Assembly (NCBI RefSeq): GCF_016584085.1
Contig: NZ_NRSJ01000021.1
Location: forward strand, 1-64,000
DNA from: Halochromatium glycolicum
GTDB lineage: Bacteria > Pseudomonadota > Gammaproteobacteria > Chromatiales > Chromatiaceae
Reading direction: 5' to 3'
Length of the DNA: 64,000 nt
The notes below the pieces were generated by a model that saw nothing but the letters and a program-made list of their open reading frames with translations, did no database searches and was not told the origin of the DNA. The translations under genes and the position numbers were made by a program. This document shows positions 1 through 9,286 of this stretch, one piece after another (position 1 is the first letter of the stretch; each line of letters begins with the position of its first letter).

Positions 1-214
1 CGCGCAGCAGTCCCGCGACGCTGAGGTGCTGGCGTGAGAACGGACCACTCATCAATACCTGCCTCGCAGCTTGAGAAGGTCGTGGCAGTATACTGATTCG
101 GCTTCAAAAGTTTACGAAAGATTTTTTTCGGCTCAAAGCCAACTTATTGTTTCTAAAGCAGATATTTTTGCGGCGGGAATTGCTGGGATTGCCGCGCCCG
201 TTCAGGAGATGGGG
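1..214. other. left edge, no assignable gene
   Basis: No gene can be supported here. One plus-strand frame is open from the window edge to a TGA at 35-37, which could be the last eleven codons of a gene lying to the left, but that is too short to identify. Positions 95-180 are clearly more AT-rich than the surrounding DNA and contain a run of seven T (about 122-128) with no hairpin in front of it, so I do not call a terminator. Next to a truncated Uma2 gene, this composition suggests an old insertion or deletion scar. Confidence 0.3.
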
Positions 215-424
215 TCAGAACAGATCCCGACAATCGAGGACCAGATCCGGCACGCTGGCGACCTCGACATGGGATCGATCCGTTACACGGAACCGAGCGC
301 TGTAGCGCCCCCCATCGGGGGCACGATGAACATCCAGATGACCGCCTTGCAGGTCGATGAGCCAGACCTCCGGGATCTGGAACAGGGCGGAGCCCGAACG
401 ATTCGCCCTCGCGTGAAACAACAA
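215..424 (-). pseudogene. C-terminal remnant of a Uma2-family (DUF820) protein
   Basis: The reading frame encodes about 55 residues that fit the C-terminal end of Uma2/DUF820 proteins: an IPEVWLIDL strand, a variable VHR-DGG stretch, and the closing VPDLVLDCRDLF segment, followed by TGA. Uma2 proteins are usually about 190 residues with a PD-(D/E)XK nuclease-like fold. The N-terminal half, including the catalytic acidic residues, is absent, because the CBS-protein gene ends only about 40 bases upstream. The frame opens with TTG codons and no ribosome binding site. I read it as a decayed fragment; a short expressed protein is less likely. Confidence 0.5.
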
Positions 425-462
425 TTGTTCGGGGATGGCGGACGCGCTGCAGTGGTGACGGC

Positions 463-879
463 TCAGATGCGATGCCGATCCGGCTGCCAGGCGACCTCGA
501 GCTGCTTGAGCACGTCGCGGCGGCTGATGATCCCGATCAGCCGCCCCTGCTCCATCACTGGGAGCCGCCGGAAGTTGCTGCTCGCGAAGCGCTCGGCGAC
601 CTCGGTCACCGGCGTGTTCGCATCCACGGTGACCACGTCCGGGCTCATGAAGTTGGCGACATGGCCGCCGTCTTCGCTGTAGTAGCCAGCGCCGAGCGCG
701 ATCTGCATGCAGTCGCGCTCGGTGAGGATGCCGACCAGATTACCGACCTGGTCGGTCACCGGCGCACCGGACAGGCGCTGCTCGATCAGGATGCGCAGCG
801 CCTCGAGCACGTCCATCTCCGGTCGCAACGTCACCAGTCCGCGCGACATCGCCTGTTTGGCCGTCTTGGTCTCTATCAT
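463..879 (-). CDS. CBS-domain pair protein
   Basis: A 138-residue protein made almost entirely of two CBS domains (about 8-62 and 78-130), which together form a Bateman module that typically binds adenine nucleotides. Both repeats show the usual pattern of a hydrophobic strand followed by a G-x-hydrophobic-T/S-x-R-D motif (GILTERD in the first, GIISRRD in the second). The ATG at 879 is preferred over an upstream in-frame start because a GGGAGAGGA ribosome binding site lies about ten bases before it and the CBS fold starts directly afterwards. It follows nqrM on the same strand with a 36-base gap and may be read from the nqr transcript. The regulated target is unknown. Confidence 0.85.
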   Translation of the reverse strand: MIETKTAKQAMSRGLVTLRPEMDVLEALRILIEQRLSGAPVTDQVGNLVGILTERDCMQIALGAGYYSEDGGHVANFMSPDVVTVDANTPVTEVAERFASSNFRRLPVMEQGRLIGIISRRDVLKQLEVAWQPDRHRI

Positions 880-915
880 CTGCGCGCGTCCTCTCCCAGC
901 GGGCAAGGTTCGGAA

Positions 916-1131
916 TCAGTCAGGCTCCGGCGTCTGGGCCGCGGGTCCTTGCGAGCGATTCGGACACACCCGACCACTGCGACAGGCGCCGCCACAATCT
1001 GAGCTTAGCCCAGGAATCTGATTCAGCCCACCGCAGCTGCCGGTGACAGCGCCGCGACCGGCAAGCACACCGGCGGCCAGCCCGGCAAAGGCCAGCGAGA
1101 AGAACAGCAGGGCGAACAGGAACTCGAGCAT
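916..1131 (-). CDS. nqrM: NqrM, Na+-NQR maturation factor
   Basis: NqrM (DUF539) is a small single-span inner-membrane protein needed to assemble Na+-translocating NADH:quinone reductase, probably by delivering iron to the NqrD/NqrE site. Here a hydrophobic N-terminal helix (about residues 3-25) is followed by the family signature GSCGGLN and further cysteines in a CGGAC segment and near the C-terminus. The ATG at 1131 gives 71 residues, starting just before the membrane span; a GTG at 1152 would add seven residues. The gene lies directly downstream of nqrF, its usual position. An apbE gene for flavin transfer, often nearby in other genomes, is not in this window. Confidence 0.88.
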   Translation of the reverse strand: MLEFLFALLFFSLAFAGLAAGVLAGRGAVTGSCGGLNQIPGLSSDCGGACRSGRVCPNRSQGPAAQTPEPD

Positions 1132-1242
1132 CGCGATCAAAACCGTAAACACTGGCTAAACACTGGCTAACGTTCATGGCACCGCGCGCCACCCCGGACG
1201 ATGAATGGCGCGTGATTCACGGTAACGACACGTATCGCGACA

Positions 1243-2463
1243 TCAGCCACCGAAGTCATCGAGCAGGATGTTGTCGTTCTCGACGCCGAGACTGTGGAGC
1301 ATGCCGATCACCGAGGCGGTCATCATCGGTGGGCCGCACATGTAGTACTCGCAATCCTCCGGTGCCGGGTGGTCCTTCAGATAGCGTTCGTAGAGCACCG
1401 TGTGGATGAAGCCGGTCTCGCCCTGCCAGTTGTCCTCTGGTTGCGGCGACGAGAGCGCGATATGCCAACTGAAGTTGTCGTGCTCGCGGGCCAGGGCGTC
1501 GAAATCCTCTTGGTAGAAGATCTCGCGCTTGCTGCGCGCACCGTACCAAAAGGAGATCGTGCGCTGGCTTTTCAAGCGCTTGAGCTGATCGAAGATGTGG
1601 CTGCGCATCGGTGCCATGCCGGCGCCGCCGCCGACGAAGATCATCTCGGCCTCGGTGTCCTTGGCGAAGAACTCGCCGAAGGGCCCGGAGATGGTCACCT
1701 CGTCGCCCGGTTTGAGCCCGAAGATGTAGCTCGACATGATCCCGGGCGGGACGTCCGGGTGATCCGGCGGCGGGGTCGCGATGCGGACATTGAGCATGAT
1801 GATGCCCGCCTCGTCCGGGTAGTTGGCCATCGAATAGGCGCGCGTCACCGGATGCTTGGTGCCCGCCTCGAGCTCCCAGAGATCATAGCGATCCCAGTCC
1901 TCGCGCAGGTGCTCGGGGATGTCGAAGTCCTTGTATGAAAGATGATACGGCGGACATTCGATCTGGATATAACCGCCGGCACGGAAGGCAACCTCCTCGC
2001 CCGGTGGTAGCTCCAGGATCAGCTCTTTGATGAAGGTCGAGACGCTGCGGTTGGAGCGCACCCGGCAAGTCCAGCGGCGCACCCCGAAGACCTCGCGCGG
2101 CAGCTCGATGCGCAGGTCGTCCTTGACCGCGACCTGGCAGGCGAGCCGATAGCCCTCGTTGGCCTCGCGCCGGTTGATCAGGCTGGACTCGGTCGGCAGC
2201 AGCGTGCCACCGCCCTCCAGCACGCGCACGCGGCATTGCCCGCAGGTGCCGCCGCCGCCGCAGGCCGAGGGCACATAGAGACCCGCATCGGCGAGCGCAC
2301 CGAGCAGCTTGCGGCCGGCGCTGGTGACGATGTCGCGCTCCTCGTTGATGTCGATGTGGACATCGCCGGTCGGCACCAGGACCCGGCGCGCGCCGAGGAT
2401 CAGCACCACGAGCGCGAGCACGACCGCGGTGAAGATCAGGATGCCGAGGGTCAGAGAGAGCAT
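1243..2463 (-). CDS. nqrF: Na+-NQR subunit F, NADH-oxidising flavoprotein
   Basis: This 406-residue subunit accepts electrons from NADH and passes them via FAD to a 2Fe-2S cluster in the sodium-pumping quinone reductase. Residues 4-24 form the single membrane anchor. A ferredoxin-like domain follows, with cluster cysteines C68, C74, C77 and C109. The rest is a ferredoxin-NADP reductase-type module, with RAYSMAN as the FAD-binding segment, [11 protein letters not shown] for the nucleotide and a final [12 protein letters not shown] motif. Length and domain order match the family. It is the last catalytic gene of a six-gene minus-strand operon, 32 bases after nqrE. Confidence 0.97.
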   Translation of the reverse strand: MLSLTLGILIFTAVVLALVVLILGARRVLVPTGDVHIDINEERDIVTSAGRKLLGALADAGLYVPSACGGGGTCGQCRVRVLEGGGTLLPTESSLINRREANEGYRLACQVAVKDDLRIELPREVFGVRRWTCRVRSNRSVSTFIKELILELPPGEEVAFRAGGYIQIECPPYHLSYKDFDIPEHLREDWDRYDLWELEAGTKHPVTRAYSMANYPDEAGIIMLNVRIATPPPDHPDVPPGIMSSYIFGLKPGDEVTISGPFGEFFAKDTEAEMIFVGGGAGMAPMRSHIFDQLKRLKSQRTISFWYGARSKREIFYQEDFDALAREHDNFSWHIALSSPQPEDNWQGETGFIHTVLYERYLKDHPAPEDCEYYMCGPPMMTASVIGMLHSLGVENDNILLDDFGG

Positions 2464-2494
2464 GGGGCGACCTCCAAGTACCGCATGGGCGCGC

Positions 2495-3103
2495 TCACAG
2501 CTGGATACCCGAGAACGACATGAAGGCCATCGCCATCAGGCCGGTGGTGATGAAGGTGATGCCGAGTCCCTGCAGCCCATCGGGCACATCGCTGTACTTG
2601 AGCTTCTCGCGGATACCGGCCAGCAGCACCAGCGCCAGCGCCCAGCCGAGCCCGCTGCCGAAGCCGTAGACGGTGCTCTCGGGCAGGTTGTAGCCGCGCT
2701 CGACCATGAACAGCGAGCCGCCGAGGATGGCGCAGTTGACGGTGATCAGCGGCAGGAAGATGCCGAGCGCCTGATACAGCGCCGGGAAGTAGCGATCGAG
2801 CGACATCTCCAGGATCTGGACCATCGCCGCGATCACGCCGATATAGGTGATCAGCCCCAGGAACGACAGATCGAGCTCGGGCAGGCCCGCCCAGGCCAAG
2901 GCGCCTTCCTGCAGCAGATACTGATGGATCAGGCTGTTGACCGGCACGGTGATGGTCTGCACGACGATCACCGCGACCCCCAGCCCGAGCGCGGTCTCGA
3001 TGCGCTTGGAGACCGCCAGGAAGGTGCACATGCCGAGAAAGAACGCCAGCGCCAGGTTCTCGACGAAGACCGCCTTGAACAGCAGCGACAGATAATGCTC
3101 CAT
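2495..3103 (-). CDS. nqrE: Na+-NQR subunit E
   Basis: NqrE is a six-helix membrane subunit that pairs with NqrD as an inverted-topology dimer; together they hold an intramembrane iron centre and help form the sodium path. The 202-residue protein begins [20 protein letters not shown], the usual NqrE start. It has cysteines in the first helix (GMCTFLAVS) and in the NCAILGG segment, which match the conserved iron-ligating positions in the two half-repeats. A longer in-frame reading from 3190 would add 29 low-complexity residues unlike the family, so the ATG at 3103 is chosen. Confidence 0.96.
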   Translation of the reverse strand: MEHYLSLLFKAVFVENLALAFFLGMCTFLAVSKRIETALGLGVAVIVVQTITVPVNSLIHQYLLQEGALAWAGLPELDLSFLGLITYIGVIAAMVQILEMSLDRYFPALYQALGIFLPLITVNCAILGGSLFMVERGYNLPESTVYGFGSGLGWALALVLLAGIREKLKYSDVPDGLQGLGITFITTGLMAMAFMSFSGIQL

Positions 3104-3209
3104 CAGTGATCTCCAGCCAGGCGCGGGCGCGCACCACCGCTCGGGCCGAAGCGGAGCACCGCGGCCCAGGCGCGCGCCGGCGTCGCACAACAGACTCGCG
3201 CCGCGGCCA

Positions 3210-3872
3210 TCAGCTGCCCTCCGTGCGATGCACGATGTTGATACGGTATTCGGGCTTCTCGACCTGGGCCGGCTTCCAGGTGCGGATCGCCCAGATCATC
3301 AGTCCGATGATGAAGAAGGCGCCCGGGGCGAGCAGCATCAGCCCGTTCGGCTCGTACCAGCCGCCCTCCTTGACCAGGGGCAGCACCTGCGCGCCGAGCA
3401 GGCTGCCCGAGCCGAAGAGCTCGCGGATCGCCGCGACGCTGATCAGGATGACGCTATAGCCGATCCCGTGACCGAGCGCATCGAGGAAGGTCGGCCAGGG
3501 CGGGTTCTTCGACGCGAACGCCTCGGCCCGGCCGAGCACGATGCAGTTGGTGATGATCAGGCCGACGAACACCGAGAGCTGCTTCGAGAGCTCGTAGGCA
3601 AAGGCCTTGAGCACCTCGTCGACGATGATCACCAGCGAGGCGATGATGGTCATCTGGATGATGATCCGGATGCTACTCGGCATATGGTGCCGGATCAGGC
3701 TGATCAGGACGCTGGCGCTGACGATCACCGCGGTCAGCGCGATGCTCATCGTGATCGCCGGCGCCAGCTTGGTGGTGACCGCCAGCGCCGAGCAGATGCC
3801 CAGGATCTGCAGCGTGATCGGGTTGTTGTCGACGATCGGCTCGAGCACGAGCCGCCCGAATGTCTTCTCCAT
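3210..3872 (-). CDS. nqrD: Na+-NQR subunit D
   Basis: NqrD is the second six-helix membrane subunit of the sodium-pumping NADH:quinone reductase and a paralogue of NqrE. The 220-residue product has six hydrophobic segments. It carries the paired cysteine motifs GICSALAVT near residue 28 and [13 protein letters not shown] near residue 109, which correspond to the iron-centre ligands shared with NqrE. The start has an AAGGGGG ribosome binding site about ten bases upstream. A 106-base spacer separates it from nqrE, the largest gap inside this operon; it contains no ORF or convincing terminator. Confidence 0.96.
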   Translation of the reverse strand: MEKTFGRLVLEPIVDNNPITLQILGICSALAVTTKLAPAITMSIALTAVIVSASVLISLIRHHMPSSIRIIIQMTIIASLVIIVDEVLKAFAYELSKQLSVFVGLIITNCIVLGRAEAFASKNPPWPTFLDALGHGIGYSVILISVAAIRELFGSGSLLGAQVLPLVKEGGWYEPNGLMLLAPGAFFIIGLMIWAIRTWKPAQVEKPEYRINIVHRTEGS

Positions 3873-3918
3873 TGCGTATCGCCCCCTTCTGTCGTCGCCC
3901 CTTGGCTCAGCGACGGCC

Positions 3919-4755
3919 TCAGCCGCGATCGGATCGGATGCGGTCCAGGAACGGGCCGTAGCCGCGCTCGCCGAGCCAGAACCGCATCAGGTTGGCGACG
4001 CCGTTGCTGGTCAGCGTGGCGCCGGAGAGCCCATCGACCCGGTGCTCGGCGTTGGGCGAGGACGGATCGACCCCGCCCTTGACCACCTCGATCACCGGCT
4101 CGCCGTCCTCGATCAGCACCTTGCCCGACCACGCGGACAGCCATTGCTCGCTTGCGACCTCGCTGCCGAGGCCGGCGGTCTCGCGCTGCTCGTAGATCGT
4201 GAAGGCCTTGGCGGTGCGCCCATCGGGTGCCAGCGCGACCAGTCCATGCATCGTCGACCAGAGTCCGGCCCCATAGACCGGCAGGATCAGGGTCTCGAGC
4301 TCGCCGTTGCGGCGCACCAGGTAGACCGGCATCCGATCCGGGCGGCGATCGATATCGGCCGGGTCGCTGTCACCGAGCGCCGTGCTGGCAGACGGGTCCT
4401 GGGCGGCCTCGCGATAGGAATAGGTCAGCGGATCGGCGCCCTCGACGAACTCGCCACTGTCGAGGTCGACCAGCTGGGTCTCGATCTGGCCGAAGGCCTC
4501 GTCGAGCGAGCGCCCGCCCGTCGACAGCCCGGCCACGTTGACGATCTCCTCCTTCAGCGCCAGCGCCGCGTTGCGCTCCTGCAGCGGCCGCAGCGCCACG
4601 GCGGTGGCCGAGACCACCACCGAGCAGGCCAGGCAGAGCGCCAACGCAACGGCCAGGGTCTTGCGCGGATCATCGTTCGGGAGCCGGAACACCGCCAATA
4701 GGGGCCCGAGGCGTCCAGCCCGGGCGTTGTCGCGGATCGGCGCATCAGCCCGCAT
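3919..4755 (-). CDS. nqrC: Na+-NQR subunit C, covalent FMN subunit
   Basis: NqrC carries a covalently bound FMN and relays electrons between the cytoplasmic and membrane parts of the sodium-pumping quinone reductase. The 278-residue protein has one N-terminal membrane helix (about 33-55) and a periplasmic FMN-binding domain ending in [13 protein letters not shown]; Thr249 in this motif is the expected flavinylated residue. The N-terminus is about 25 residues longer than usual. A later start near the DDPRKTL segment would have no ATG, so the ATG at 4755, overlapping the end of nqrB by 11 bases, is kept. The overlap suggests translational coupling. Confidence 0.95.
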   Translation of the reverse strand: MRADAPIRDNARAGRLGPLLAVFRLPNDDPRKTLAVALALCLACSVVVSATAVALRPLQERNAALALKEEIVNVAGLSTGGRSLDEAFGQIETQLVDLDSGEFVEGADPLTYSYREAAQDPSASTALGDSDPADIDRRPDRMPVYLVRRNGELETLILPVYGAGLWSTMHGLVALAPDGRTAKAFTIYEQRETAGLGSEVASEQWLSAWSGKVLIEDGEPVIEVVKGGVDPSSPNAEHRVDGLSGATLTSNGVANLMRFWLGERGYGPFLDRIRSDRG

Positions 4756-5965
4756 GACGCTTCGCCCTCCGCCGGATGTTGGCCTGCACCACGAACCAGT
4801 CGATCAACGGCGCGAACAGGTTAGCGAACAGGATCGCGAGCATCACGCCCTCTGGATAGGCCGGATTCAAGACCCGGATCATCACCGTCATGAAGCCGAT
4901 CAGCGCCCCATAGATCCATTTGCCGGCCTCGGTCATCGACGCCGAGACCGGATCGGTGGCCATGAAGACCAGCCCGAAGGCGAGCCCACCGAGCACGAGG
5001 TGCCAGTGCCAGGGCACGGCAAAGGCAGGATTGGTCTCGCTCCCGAGCGCGTTGAATAGCAGGGCGCCGGCGACGACCCCGAGCAGCACGCCGGCCATGA
5101 TGCGCCAGGAGGCGACGCCGGTGTAGAGCAGGAAGAGCGCGCCGATGATGATCATCAGCGTCGAGGTCGAGCCGATCGAGCCCTGGATGGTGCCGAAGAA
5201 GGCCTGCCACCAGCTGATCCCGGCGGCCTGGATCGCCGACACCCCGCCCTCGGCGGCAAGCATCAGCGGCGTCGCCCCGCTGAAGCCATCGACCGCGGTC
5301 CAGACGGCGTCACCGGAGATCTCGCTCGGATAGGCGAAGAACAGGAAGGCACGCCCGGTCAGGGCCGGGTTCAGGAAGTTCTTGCCGGTGCCGCCGAAGA
5401 CCTCCTTGCCGATCACGATCCCGAACGAGATCCCGAGCGCGACCTGCCACAGTGGGATATCGGGCGGCAGGGTCAGCGCGAACAGGATCGAGGTGACGAA
5501 GAAGCCCTCGTTGACCTCGTGGTTGCGCACCAGCGCGAACAGCACCTCCCAGAAGCCGCCCGCGGCCAGGGTCACGATGTAGATCGGCAGGAAGTAGACC
5601 GCACCATGCCAGAAGTTGTCCCAGAGGCTGCCGGGATCATTGCCGCCGGCACCGAGTAGCCACAGCAGGCCGCCGCGCCAGCCCTCGACCTGCTCGATGC
5701 CCATCGCGGCCATCGCGCTGTTCGCCTGAAGGCCGATGTTGATCATCCCGAACAGCGCCGCCGGCAGCACCGCGATCCAGACGAAGATCATCACCCGTTT
5801 CAGGTCGATGCCATCGCGCACATGCGGCGTGCCGGCGGTCACCGTCGACGGCGTGTAGAGGAAGGTGTCGACCAGCTCGAACAGCGCCCCGAAGCGCTCG
5901 TAACGGCCGCCGGGGAGGAAATGCCGTTCCTGCCGATCGAGATACTTGCGCAGGGCCTTAATCAT
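4745..5965 (-). CDS. nqrB: Na+-NQR subunit B, membrane FMN/riboflavin subunit
   Basis: NqrB is the large membrane subunit of Na+-NQR that holds a covalent FMN and the quinone-side sodium pathway; it is homologous to RnfD. The 406-residue product has about ten hydrophobic segments. The flavinylation motif DGFSGATPL puts the modified threonine at residue 232. The N-terminal cytoplasmic stretch with a basic RQERHF region and the conserved [20 protein letters not shown] loop (about 187-205) are both family hallmarks. The start lies 56 bases downstream of nqrA. Confidence 0.97.
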   Translation of the reverse strand: MIKALRKYLDRQERHFLPGGRYERFGALFELVDTFLYTPSTVTAGTPHVRDGIDLKRVMIFVWIAVLPAALFGMINIGLQANSAMAAMGIEQVEGWRGGLLWLLGAGGNDPGSLWDNFWHGAVYFLPIYIVTLAAGGFWEVLFALVRNHEVNEGFFVTSILFALTLPPDIPLWQVALGISFGIVIGKEVFGGTGKNFLNPALTGRAFLFFAYPSEISGDAVWTAVDGFSGATPLMLAAEGGVSAIQAAGISWWQAFFGTIQGSIGSTSTLMIIIGALFLLYTGVASWRIMAGVLLGVVAGALLFNALGSETNPAFAVPWHWHLVLGGLAFGLVFMATDPVSASMTEAGKWIYGALIGFMTVMIRVLNPAYPEGVMLAILFANLFAPLIDWFVVQANIRRRAKRHAG

Positions 5966-6021
5966 CCGAACCTCGGGCGCTGCTCAGGTGTTCGTCGCGG
6001 AGCGAAGAGCCGATCATTGCG

Positions 6022-7458
6022 TCAGTGATTCTCGTGCCAGATCTTCTCGAGGTTGCGCCGCAGCGCCGGCGCGAAGTCGTGCTTGCCGCAGTCGACGAAG
6101 CTGCACAAGGCCAGGTCCTCCTCGTCGAGCTCGAGCGCACCGAGCTTCTCGGCGGTTTCGAGGTCGTCGACCAGGAGCGCGCGCAGCAGCTGCGTCGGCA
6201 GCAGGTCGAGCGGCATCACCCGCTCATAGGCACCGATCGGCACCATCGCGCGCGGGCTGCCGTGCTGAGAGGTGCCGAGCGCCAAACGCCCCCCGGGCTG
6301 CAGCCCGGACCAGAACACGTTCAGCGACGAGTAGCGCCCTTTGCCGGGCTTGAGCCAGCCGAACCACTCGCGCTCGCGGTCCTCGGCCAGCACCGTGATC
6401 TGGTTGTGGAAGCGCCCGAGATAGGCGCTGGTGCCGACCGCATGGCGCCCGCTGAGCACCGAGCCCGAGATCACCCGCGCCTCATGCCGGCCCTGCAGCT
6501 CGCCGCTGATCAGATCATTGGTGCTGGCGCCGACGCGGGTGCGGATCAAACGCGGCTTGGCCACCATCGGGCCGGCCAGCGAGATGATCCGGGTCGGATC
6601 GATACGCCCGGTGCGGAAGAGCCGGCCGATCGCAATGACGTCCTGATAGCCGATGTGCCAGACGCTGCGCTGCAGCGAGGCCGGATAGAGGAAGTGGATG
6701 TGGGTGCCGACCAGCCCGGCCGGATGGGGGCCGGCGAACTCGACCGTCTCGAAGCCCGACGACGCCGGCACCGGCGCGGCCGCGCCCGTGGCCTGGACGC
6801 AAAAGCGCGGGCCGTCGGTGAGCTTCGCGATCACCCGCAGCCCGTCCGCGAAGGCCTCCCCGGCCTCGCCGATGACGAGACCGGGATCGGGCGCAAGCGG
6901 GTGCGTGTCGATCGCGGTGACGAACAAGGCCGCCGGGTTGCTGTCCGGCGGCGGGATCATGCTGAACGGACGCGTCCGGAACGCCAGCCAGGCGCCAGCG
7001 GCGAGCAGATTCTCGGTCACCTGCTCACGGGTCAAGCCCTCGAGCTCGTCGGCCGCGTACCGATTGAAGGTCTCTTGATCAGGCTCGGCCGCCTCACCGT
7101 CCCGGGCCTCGTCGAGCCGGATCACGATGGTCTCGAGCGCCCGGCGCGGACCGCGGTGGATGGCCTCGACCACCCCACTGCCCGGGGCCGTCGCGGCGAC
7201 CTCGCGATAGGCCTTGCGGCGCGTGATCGGCTGGCCGAGCCGCACGCGATCACCCACCTCGATCTCCAGCGACGGCAAGCGCTTGACCCCGACGCAGTCG
7301 TAGCCGTTGTGGGCAACGTGGCGCATCGCCGGGCCGGCATCGATCACCGGGCTCGGCTCGCCGCTGAGCGGGATATCGAGGCCACGCTTGAGCTTGAAGC
7401 GCCGCGTTGTCGACTGCTGCGCCGAGCGATTGGCTGTGAGCGATTGGAAGACTGCCAC
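6022..7458 (-). CDS. nqrA: Na+-NQR subunit A
   Basis: NqrA is the peripheral cytoplasmic subunit of the sodium-pumping NADH:ubiquinone reductase and contributes to quinone binding. It is the first gene of the operon. The recognised N-terminus of the family (KLKRGLDIPLSG) starts at about residue 22 of this reading, so the GTG at 7458 gives an extension of about 20 residues. No ATG exists nearer to the conserved start and the upstream ribosome binding site is weak, so the exact start is uncertain. The remaining 455 residues match the family in length. The opposite strand is open over nearly the same span, an effect of GC-rich codon usage. Confidence 0.95.
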   Translation of the reverse strand: MAVFQSLTANRSAQQSTTRRFKLKRGLDIPLSGEPSPVIDAGPAMRHVAHNGYDCVGVKRLPSLEIEVGDRVRLGQPITRRKAYREVAATAPGSGVVEAIHRGPRRALETIVIRLDEARDGEAAEPDQETFNRYAADELEGLTREQVTENLLAAGAWLAFRTRPFSMIPPPDSNPAALFVTAIDTHPLAPDPGLVIGEAGEAFADGLRVIAKLTDGPRFCVQATGAAAPVPASSGFETVEFAGPHPAGLVGTHIHFLYPASLQRSVWHIGYQDVIAIGRLFRTGRIDPTRIISLAGPMVAKPRLIRTRVGASTNDLISGELQGRHEARVISGSVLSGRHAVGTSAYLGRFHNQITVLAEDREREWFGWLKPGKGRYSSLNVFWSGLQPGGRLALGTSQHGSPRAMVPIGAYERVMPLDLLPTQLLRALLVDDLETAEKLGALELDEEDLALCSFVDCGKHDFAPALRRNLEKIWHENH

Positions 7459-7766
7459 TGAGATCGGAGAGCCGTTGCTTAGGTTGCAAGATTCAGACGC
7501 GCGTTCTCGCCAACGCCCGCCAAGGGGGGCATGAACATGACCCTGAGAGAACGGGGCACTCAGTGAGTACTTGGTAATATACGATCCCTTGCTCGGACGC
7601 GAGCGTCAAGTCTCGCGAGCCCTTCGCTACTCTCACGGTGTCGGGCGCCCGGCCGGTGATGATGCCGACTTCACCGGACAGGACGCCGTCATCGCGTGTT
7701 CGGCAGGTTCGGCTTCGGCGGCTGCAGCTGACATAGCAATGGATCGATGCGGTTAGTGCCCTGATA
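7459..7766. other. nqr operon leader and promoter region
   Basis: No credible gene lies in these 308 bases. Transcription of nqrA must start here on the minus strand. The best promoter-like segment has a TTGACG box (reverse complement of about 7604-7609) and a TATATT box (about 7576-7581), but they are 22 bases apart instead of the preferred 16-18, so I do not assign a promoter with confidence. No hairpin followed by T residues was found. Confidence 0.3.
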
Positions 7767-8876
7767 TTAGTCAGCGCGGCCCGACGTTTCCAAGAAGTGG
7801 ATACGCGCCGAGAGCTCGAGCGTCGCAGCGGCATGGGCGGCGTTGCGAACGGTCTTGCCGCACGCATAGACACCCTGTCGGGCAATGAGGCAGACCGGGG
7901 AAGAAGCAAGGGCTTGCGCCACCTTGCTCGGCGCCTCATCCAGCATGGCGTCTGACCTGACATCCAGCACTGGAACCGACCCAAGCAGACGCATGCCCTC
8001 AAGATCGGGCGGCTCGAAATCGCGCCCGGCAAAGCTCGCCGCAACCGAGTGCGGCCCACGAGAATGCAGGATCGCAGCGGTCTCGGGAGACTGACGATAG
8101 ACGGCGCGATGGATTGGCGCATCCACCGCTACCCCGTTGGGCCAAGCACCGTCGAGCGAACAGGCGATCAGGTCCGCAACGCTCATCGCATCCGACAGCC
8201 CCGCGCTCGGCGTGATCCAGACATGCTCACCCCGGCGCACCGAGGCGCTACCGAATTCGGCTTCGTTGCTGCCGGTCAGGCGCAGGCGCGCGAGATGGCC
8301 GATCAGCGCCTCGCGCGGATCATCACTCCGGGCACGGGCCGGCGTGGCCTGCCGGCGCACCTGCTCGGCGATCAGGTCCGCCAACGCCTCCGGGTCGCTG
8401 AGCGGAACCACCGGCGGGTGCGGCCGCACCGCCAGCGGATCATCGCTCGCCACCGCGATGACCCCATCGTCCTGCGGATAGAGCGGCGCCTTGGCGACCG
8501 CCGCCCGGAACACCTCGATCTTCGGCACGGCTGCGCCGCGGAAGCCCTCGATCAACAGGAGATCGAGACTGTCCGCATCGAAGCGCGCCCGCAAGGCATC
8601 CAGCCCAGCCGGATGATCCTCGGCGCGCTGGTTGCTGCGGCTGAGCAGCGCCCAGTGCTCGCCCGAGACCAGCATGACCTGCCGCGCGCCGGCCGCCGCG
8701 ACCTCATAGCTGTCCTTGCCGGGCCGGTCCAGCGCGAAGCCATGATGGGCATGCTTCAAATAGCCGATCCGCAGACCGCGCTGACGCAGTAGTGGCACCA
8801 GCTTGCGCAGCAGCGTCGTCTTGCCGCTGCCGCTCGGCGCCACGAACCCGATGGCAGGAATCGGTGGTGCATCCAT
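7767..8876 (-). CDS. MobB-type GTPase fused to a class II aldolase-like domain
   Basis: A 369-residue two-domain protein. Residues 8-165 are MobB-like (molybdopterin-guanine dinucleotide synthesis adaptor), with a P-loop APSGSGKT (13-20), the KHAHHGF segment at 41-47 and LLIEGFRG at 107-114. Residues 188-360 resemble class II aldolase/adducin proteins. Compared with L-fuculose-phosphate aldolase, the H-x-H zinc motif reads H-S-R at 271-273, the third histidine is replaced by Gln334, and the catalytic Glu position is Asp252, so aldolase chemistry is doubtful. The ATG at 8876 is chosen because GAGGG lies eight bases upstream; an earlier TTG at 8891 is unlikely. I infer a role in molybdenum cofactor maturation, with the second domain binding rather than catalysing. 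Confidence 0.8.
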   Translation of the reverse strand: MDAPPIPAIGFVAPSGSGKTTLLRKLVPLLRQRGLRIGYLKHAHHGFALDRPGKDSYEVAAAGARQVMLVSGEHWALLSRSNQRAEDHPAGLDALRARFDADSLDLLLIEGFRGAAVPKIEVFRAAVAKAPLYPQDDGVIAVASDDPLAVRPHPPVVPLSDPEALADLIAEQVRRQATPARARSDDPREALIGHLARLRLTGSNEAEFGSASVRRGEHVWITPSAGLSDAMSVADLIACSLDGAWPNGVAVDAPIHRAVYRQSPETAAILHSRGPHSVAASFAGRDFEPPDLEGMRLLGSVPVLDVRSDAMLDEAPSKVAQALASSPVCLIARQGVYACGKTVRNAAHAAATLELSARIHFLETSGRAD

Positions 8877-9037
8877 CCGGGGAGCCCTCAAGCAAAGCGG
8901 TTAGGAGGCGGCTAGGAGCCCGAATCGCGCGCTGCCTCACGGACGAGGCGAGAGCAGCATGCAGCGAGCCGAGCGATCGCCCGTCACCGCGAAGCCTCGT
9001 CCCGAACAGTCTATCCGAAAGAAGACGGTCGATGTCT

Positions 9038-9071
9038 GGGCCCTGACGTCAGGGCGCTGACGTCAGGGCCC
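9038..9071. repeat. 34-bp near-perfect palindrome
   Basis: Two 15-base arms (9038-9052 and 9057-9071) are exact inverted repeats around four central bases. Each arm contains TGACGTCA, itself a palindrome, so the element can also be read as two tandem operator-like sites 18 bases apart. It lies in the 410-base gap between the divergent mobB-aldolase and exoD-like genes, roughly 160 bases before the first and 216 before the second. There is no T-run, so it is not a terminator. A dimeric regulator binding site is the simplest reading. Nothing else recognisable lies in 8877-9286. Confidence 0.6.
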
Positions 9072-9286
9072 TCTGGGCGCCTTGCTGCAATGGCGAAGCA
9101 GGGGCTTGGCGATACCCTCCCCGGGCGCGAGAACGGCCGCGGCAAAACAGTTCGGCGGTGCATCCGGGGGTGGGTAAAGGCGAAGGCAAAAAAAGGGCGG
9201 CATCGTCGCGTTCGGCGCTGTACCATCCACGCCGGCTCCAGCGGGTCGCGCAACCGCCGAACCAGACATCTCCAAGGTCATCCTTC

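Noticed and set aside
119..128. T-rich run near the left edge as a terminator
   Set aside because: No inverted repeat precedes it on the plus strand.
6025..7461. A plus-strand frame covering almost exactly the nqrA span
   Set aside because: Mirror of the nqrA codons; NqrA is certain and the antisense product resembles no protein family.
7576..7609. TTGACG and TATATT as the nqr promoter
   Set aside because: The boxes are 22 bases apart, outside the range of a standard sigma-70 promoter.
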